From NCBI RefSeq assembly GCF_030056575.1, contig NZ_JASHHX010000001.1:434001-498000 (forward strand): a DNA stretch of 64,000 nucleotides, given 5' to 3'. Source of the DNA: Rhodoblastus sp. 17X3 (GTDB lineage: Bacteria; Pseudomonadota; Alphaproteobacteria; Rhizobiales; Beijerinckiaceae). Below, piece by piece: positions 60,431 to 64,000 of this stretch. How positions within the stretch are numbered: the stretch's first letter is position 1; every line of letters starts with the position of its first letter. The position numbers and the translations under genes are program-made. The notes beneath the pieces were generated by a model. It saw only the letters and a program-made list of their open reading frames with translations. It did not search any database and was not told where the DNA came from.

Positions 60431-60793
60431 TCAGCCGCAATATTCGGCCCAGCACATCGGCGTCTCGAACACCTTCACGGAGTCGAGCTGCCCCAGTTCC
60501 GGCTTGACGCGATCGAAGATCCAGACGGCGATATTCTCGGCGGTCGGATTTTCGAGGCCTTCGATCTCGTTGAGCAAATGATGATCGAGCCGCGCCAGCA
60601 GCGGCTGGAAGACTTTTTCCACGTCGAAGAAATCGACGACGAAGCCGGTATAGGCGTCCACCTCGCCCGCGAGCCGCAGCTCGACGCGATAGGAATGGCC
60701 GTGCAGCCGCCGGCACCGGTGGGTTTCCGGCACATGGGGCAAATGATGCGCTGCCTCGAAGGTGAAGGCCTGGGTGATCGTCATCGCTGGCAT
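60431..60793 (-). CDS. queD: 6-carboxy-5,6,7,8-tetrahydropterin synthase
   Basis: A 120-residue member of the PTPS/QueD family. Zinc ligands H16, H31 and H33 and catalytic C27 form the CxxxHGH motif (CRRLHGH); D70-H71 and E110 complete the active site. These numbers coincide with E. coli QueD. It makes the queuosine precursor from dihydroneopterin triphosphate. It lies 104 bp downstream of the pteridine-reductase-like gene on the same strand, so it may also feed that pterin cluster. Confidence 0.92.
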   Translation of the reverse strand: MPAMTITQAFTFEAAHHLPHVPETHRCRRLHGHSYRVELRLAGEVDAYTGFVVDFFDVEKVFQPLLARLDHHLLNEIEGLENPTAENIAVWIFDRVKPELGQLDSVKVFETPMCWAEYCG

Positions 60794-60897
60794 GGCGGGT
60801 TCTTAGCGTCCTTCGTCCTGTAACAAAAGCCGAAAATCTTTCGAAAACCGAGATCGCGCGTGCGCGATCATTCGAAAGCCGAGATGGTCCGCCGCCT

Positions 60898-61644
60898 TCA
60901 CTCGAAGGCGATGTCGCGGCTGCGCGGCGTGAGATGTTCGCCGCCGTCGATCGGCAGCATCTGGCCGGGCATGTCAGGACAACCGAGGTAGAAATGGATC
61001 GCCGCGCAGATGTCGTCCGCCGGCGTAGCGCGACCGGTCGGGATTTTGCAGGCGTCGAGGGAAAAGCGCTGCTCCGTCTGCGGGCCGGAGGGGAACATCA
61101 GGCCGGGCAGCAGGCCGAACACGCGAACGTCCGTGCGCCCGGCCCTTTGCCAGAGCTCGGTCATGGCCAGCAGCGCGGCCTTGCCCAGGGTGTAGGAGAA
61201 ATAGTCCGGGTTCGGATTGATCAGCTTCTGGTCGAGGATATTGAAGACCGTCAGCAAGGCGTCCGCCTGCTTGGCCTGGGCCGCGGCCTCGACGATGCGG
61301 AAGGGCGCCTCGGCATGGACGGCGAAACTCGTCGCGAGCACGGCGGGATCGCCGCGTCCGGGAAAATCATGCTCGAAATTCGAAGCGTTGTTCACGACGA
61401 CGTCCGGCGCGCCGAACCGTTCGATCAGCGTCTCGCAGAACCGCGCGGTGGCCTCGCGCTCCGCGAAATCCGCGATCAGGACCTCGGCTGTCGCGCCCTC
61501 GCGCGTCAGGCTTGCGGCGAGTTCGTGCGCGGCTTCGCGCGAACGGTTGGCATGCAGGATCACGCGATAGTTCTCGCGGGCGAAGGAGCGCGCGAGCGGG
61601 GCGCCGAGCCGGCTGGTCGCTCCCGTGACCAGCGCGCACTTCAC
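60898..61644 (-). CDS. SDR oxidoreductase, probable pteridine reductase (FolM/PTR1-like)
   Basis: A 248-residue short-chain dehydrogenase. Several features set it with pteridine reductases rather than ordinary SDRs. The nucleotide motif is TGATSRLG (TGx3RxG, residues 7-14), with HANRS (31-35) for NADPH. The catalytic set is D138-x12-Y151-x3-K155, with aspartate instead of serine 13 residues before the tyrosine. FolM and PTR1 reduce dihydro- to tetrahydropterins. The gene overlaps the dihydroneopterin aldolase gene by 4 bp, which supports this role. Confidence 0.75.
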   Translation of the reverse strand: MKCALVTGATSRLGAPLARSFARENYRVILHANRSREAAHELAASLTREGATAEVLIADFAEREATARFCETLIERFGAPDVVVNNASNFEHDFPGRGDPAVLATSFAVHAEAPFRIVEAAAQAKQADALLTVFNILDQKLINPNPDYFSYTLGKAALLAMTELWQRAGRTDVRVFGLLPGLMFPSGPQTEQRFSLDACKIPTGRATPADDICAAIHFYLGCPDMPGQMLPIDGGEHLTPRSRDIAFE

Positions 61645-62039
61645 TGGCCGGCGCTCCAGCGCGTCCGGGTGCGGAACAGGTCGATGCCGGCGCCGCGCGT
61701 TTCGTTGTAGATGTCCGGTTTACGGATCGACAGCGCGCAGGCGACCACGCGCTCGTCGGTGAAGCAGGACTCGACGATCCGGTCCGCGACGCTCTCGACG
61801 AGATCGATATGACCCTCGCTCTCCAGCGCGCGGATGCGTTCGCGAACGACGTCGTAATCGATGATCGGGGCGTCGGCGGCGCGCGGGGTGGAGAGCGGCG
61901 CATAGAGCCGGACCGAGATCATCAGGCGGGTCGGGCGCTCCGGATGGCGCTCCCAGGGATGCAGGCCGCACGAGACGTTGACGCAGACGTCGTCGAGCGC
62001 CACGACGATATGGTCGTCACCGGAAAACAGGTCCTTCAT
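61641..62039 (-). CDS. folB: Dihydroneopterin aldolase / epimerase family protein
   Basis: A 132-residue FolB/FolX-fold protein. The conserved acid is E30 in GLHPWERHPERP, the core DYDVVRERI (61-69) and LVESVADRI (80-88) follow, and the catalytic lysine is K107 in LSIRKPDIYNE. FolB cleaves dihydroneopterin for folate; the homologous FolX epimerises its triphosphate toward monapterin. Coupling to a FolM-like reductase rather than folate genes makes a FolX-like role possible. It is the first gene of the pair. Confidence 0.82.
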   Translation of the reverse strand: MKDLFSGDDHIVVALDDVCVNVSCGLHPWERHPERPTRLMISVRLYAPLSTPRAADAPIIDYDVVRERIRALESEGHIDLVESVADRIVESCFTDERVVACALSIRKPDIYNETRGAGIDLFRTRTRWSAGQ

Positions 62040-62097
62040 TCGCTCCGCCTCGCTGGTTTGCGCCCTCTCATAGAGGCTGAAATCCGGCGGCGCAATG

Positions 62098-62129
62098 AAA
62101 AGGCCGCCGGATCGCGCCAGCGGCCTTTT
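62098..62129 (-). terminator. Terminator of the second cytochrome c gene
   Basis: A perfect 10-bp stem AAAAGGCCGC (62098-62107) and GCGGCCTTTT (62120-62129) with a 12-base loop. On the minus strand it lies 24 bp past the cytochrome c stop and ends in TTTT. Confidence 0.85.
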
Positions 62130-62153
62130 GCAGCAGGTCTCGCGCGCGAAGCC

Positions 62154-62567
62154 TTATTTGGTTTCGTGCATCGCGCCGCTGGTGTCGAACTGGGCGATAT
62201 AGGCGATCACATTGGCGATGTCCTGGTCGCCCTTCAGACCGGTGAAGGTCATGTAGGTCGCTGGCACGTCGTGCTGCGGCTGCTTGAGATAGGAGGTCAG
62301 GGTGGCGACGTCCCAAACCTTGCCGGAATGCTTGTTGGCTTCCGAATAATTATAGCCGGGCACCGTGCCGGCGGGACGGCCGATCAGGCCGTTCAGGACG
62401 GGGCCGTAGAAATTGGTCGCGCCCTTGCCGATGTGATGGCACTGGCGGCATTTGTTGAAGACGATTTCGCCCGCCTTGGGGTCGCCCTTGATCTCTTCGG
62501 CGGCCTGCGCGCCAATCGCCAGACCGGCGAACAGGGCGGCGGAAAGAATGAGAACCTTGGCTTGCAT
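62154..62567 (-). CDS. Class I cytochrome c, paralogue
   Basis: A 137-residue periplasmic cytochrome c. The signal peptide ends GAQA, heme attaches at C40-R-Q-C43-H44 and the axial methionine is M106 in ATYMTF. It parallels the cytochrome at 27724 throughout (VFNKC, GYNYSEANKHSG, IAYIAQF) but differs in surface lysines and lacks the IPEE segment. The start at 62567 yields the signal peptide; an in-frame upstream extension is non-conserved. It probably serves a different partner or condition than its paralogue. Confidence 0.9.
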   Translation of the reverse strand: MQAKVLILSAALFAGLAIGAQAAEEIKGDPKAGEIVFNKCRQCHHIGKGATNFYGPVLNGLIGRPAGTVPGYNYSEANKHSGKVWDVATLTSYLKQPQHDVPATYMTFTGLKGDQDIANVIAYIAQFDTSGAMHETK

Positions 62568-62657
62568 AACCTCTTGCTCCGCTTGCGGTGGATCGACCTC
62601 GCAGCGTTCCATGCGCTCCGACGGACCCAACATATTTGTTATCTTGGAATCATGGTC

Positions 62658-62675
62658 GTTGCGACATGATGCAAC
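62658..62675. promoter_or_regulatory. Interrupted palindrome upstream of the second cytochrome c
   Basis: GTTGCGACATGATGCAAC has matching GTTGC/GCAAC arms and a central CATG, imperfect only at the two positions on either side of the centre. It lies about 91 bp before the cytochrome start in an AT-richer spacer. It is a candidate regulator site; the TTG-to-CAA spacing (10) is too wide for an FNR/FixK box (8). Confidence 0.45.
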
Positions 62676-62726
62676 TCAATTAAATCACCTCAACAGCCCC
62701 AGTTCTCCCGTTATAAAGTCCTATTT

Positions 62727-64000
62727 TCAATTCAGGAGGAAGGACAGCAGCGAGCGAAGCTCGGCGGGGCGGACAGGCTTGTGCAACATTTCGAGCTTGT
62801 TGCGGCGCGCTTCGTCCTCGGCGCGCGACGAATGGTCGGCCGTCACGAGAAGCGCGGGGGCGTCCTTGCCGCAGGCGCGACGTACGGCCTGGATCGCCTG
62901 AGGCCCGAGTTCGCCGTTGTTGAGATGCAGGTCGGCGATGATGATCTGCGGCGGATTGGCCAGCGCGCGCAATTTCTCCACCGCCTCGGCCCCGGAGGTC
63001 GCCACCGCGACGTCGCAGCCCCATCGCTCCAGCAGCAGGATCATCGCCTCGCTGACCGCGGGCTCGTTCTCGATCAGCAGGATCTTCGCGCCGGCGATCC
63101 GGTTGGGAAAGGCGCGGAACTGCGGGGCCGGGACAGGCGGCGGCGGCGCTTCGCTGCTGAGCGGAATGAGGACCGAAAAAGTCGAGCCGCGTCCGACACG
63201 CGAAGCCAGCGAAACCGGATGGCCCAGCACATGGGCGAAGCGTCGCACGATGGCGAGCCCGAGGCCGAAGCCGGTCTGGCCCGGTATGTCGCTGTGCGCG
63301 CGTTGGAATTCCTGGAAAATCGCCTCGCGCCGGTCGTCCGGAATGCCGGGACCGGTGTCGCAGACCTGCACCAGGACATTGTCGCCGCGCCGGCGCACAC
63401 CGACCAGAACGCCGCCATGCGCGGTGTAGCGCAGGGCGTTGGCGAGCAGATTCTGCAAAATGCGGCGCAGCATGGACGGATCGGAGCGCACGGTGCGGCG
63501 GGTGGCGAAAATGCGCAGCTTCAGCCCGCGCTTCTGTGCGAAATGATCGAATTCGCGCGCCAGCGGCTCCATCACGTCGTTAAGCTCGAAGCTGCGGAAT
63601 TCCGGCTGCATCACGCCGGCGTCGAGCTTCGACAGGTCGAGCAGCGTCCGGATCAGGTCCTCCAGCGTCATCAGGCAGCGGTCGACCTGTTCGGTCAGCA
63701 CGCCGCCCTCTGTTCCGGTCTGCAATTCACTGAGCGCCGAAAGCGCAAGCCGGGCGGCGTTCAAGGGCTGGAGCAGGTCGTGTCCGACAGATGTGACGAA
63801 GGTCGTCTTCAGCGAACTCGCCGCTTCGGCCTGTCGCTTGGCCTTTTCGATCGAGCGCATCGCCTGCTGCAGTTCCTGCGTGCGGCGACGCACCTGATGG
63901 TCGAGCGCGATGGCCGTCTCAAACAGCGAAAAGGCGTTGAACTGGCTGTCCACGGACCGTTCCACGCGCGACATCAGCGCGCGGTTGATCTTTTCCAGCT
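62727..64000 (-). CDS. Hybrid sensor histidine kinase / response regulator, 5' truncated
   Basis: The gene continues past the right edge; at least 424 residues are visible. The first part is a coiled coil (LEKINRALMSRVERSVDS, FSLFETAIALDHQVRRRTQE) typical of NahK/ErcS'-type PAS kinases. Then comes the H-box SVGHDLLQPLNAARLALSAL, N-box NLLANALRYT, G1 DTGPGIPD and G2 TGFGLGLAIV. A C-terminal receiver domain has the phospho-acceptor aspartate in QIIIADLHLNNGELG and a lysine in LHKPVRPAEL. The sensory N-terminus is outside the window. An internal ATG lies at 63974 but family similarity extends beyond it. Confidence 0.88.
   Translation of the reverse strand, partial: LEKINRALMSRVERSVDSQFNAFSLFETAIALDHQVRRRTQELQQAMRSIEKAKRQAEAASSLKTTFVTSVGHDLLQPLNAARLALSALSELQTGTEGGVLTEQVDRCLMTLEDLIRTLLDLSKLDAGVMQPEFRSFELNDVMEPLAREFDHFAQKRGLKLRIFATRRTVRSDPSMLRRILQNLLANALRYTAHGGVLVGVRRRGDNVLVQVCDTGPGIPDDRREAIFQEFQRAHSDIPGQTGFGLGLAIVRRFAHVLGHPVSLASRVGRGSTFSVLIPLSSEAPPPPVPAPQFRAFPNRIAGAKILLIENEPAVSEAMILLLERWGCDVAVATSGAEAVEKLRALANPPQIIIADLHLNNGELGPQAIQAVRRACGKDAPALLVTADHSSRAEDEARRNKLEMLHKPVRPAELRSLLSFLLN

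Noticed and set aside
62658-62675. FNR/FixK box reading of the palindrome upstream of cytochrome c
   Set aside because: TTG and CAA arms are 10 bases apart, not the 8 of TTGAT-N4-ATCAA, so it is reported only as an unassigned palindrome.

Overview
This 64 kb window is high-GC chromosomal DNA from an alphaproteobacterium, most likely order Hyphomicrobiales (Rhizobiales). The evidence is a GcrA cell-cycle regulator, an Omp25-type barrel, an extensin-family lipoprotein, DUF1285, DUF6111, DUF2852 and KGG small proteins, and a cytochrome bc1 operon with separate cytochrome b and c1 genes (not the fused fbcH of Bradyrhizobium and relatives). A nitrogenase-protecting ferredoxin and two c2-type cytochromes would fit a diazotrophic Beijerinckiaceae or Methylocystaceae-like host, but that placement is inference. 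I see no insertion sequences, phage genes, CRISPR arrays, rRNA or tRNA genes.

Layout. 0-9.5 kb: the start of an alpha-E gene with its ATP-grasp partner, an RND efflux adaptor and pump, a cysteine-cluster protein, a TRAP-receptor/hydrolase fusion and a ferritin-like protein. 9.5-17 kb: prfC, a lone WecB-type glycosyltransferase behind an AT-rich leader, RNase T2 with a secreted partner, rlmJ, a cold-shock gene, a GST followed by a 14-bp tandem repeat, and an Omp25 barrel. 17-27 kb: a minus-strand housekeeping operon (DUF1285, NUDIX, DUF6111, cca) divergent from a four-gene MoxR/DUF58/DUF4159/VWA operon. 27-34 kb: GNAT, cytochrome c, RecQ, an RpfF-like DSF synthase, a tiny membrane-peptide transcription unit, TetR, DUF2852 and extensin. 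34-43 kb: hemF-trmL, divergent petABC, a KGG protein, fumC and two envelope proteins. 43-48.8 kb: ribA, a YfhO membrane protein, a FeSII-type ferredoxin behind a possible sigma-54 promoter, and an LPG-synthase-like membrane protein. 48.8-55.4 kb: phoR-pstSCAB-phoU-phoB with a visible Pho box. 55.6-64 kb: gcrA, argD-argF-hslO, a Gly/Tyr-rich secreted protein, queD, a folB/folM-like pterin pair, a second cytochrome c and a truncated hybrid histidine kinase.

How the genes work together. The pst/pho block is a complete phosphate-sensing and uptake module. petABC and the two cytochromes c form an electron-transfer set. argD-argF-hslO is one translationally overlapping operon. The folB and pteridine-reductase-like genes overlap by 4 bp and probably make a reduced pterin. 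The items most worth following are the RpfF homologue with no visible sensor partner, the FeSII ferredoxin, the TRAP-receptor/hydrolase fusion, and a self-contained unit (promoter, ribosome site, 27-codon ORF, terminator) at 31.14-31.51 kb.
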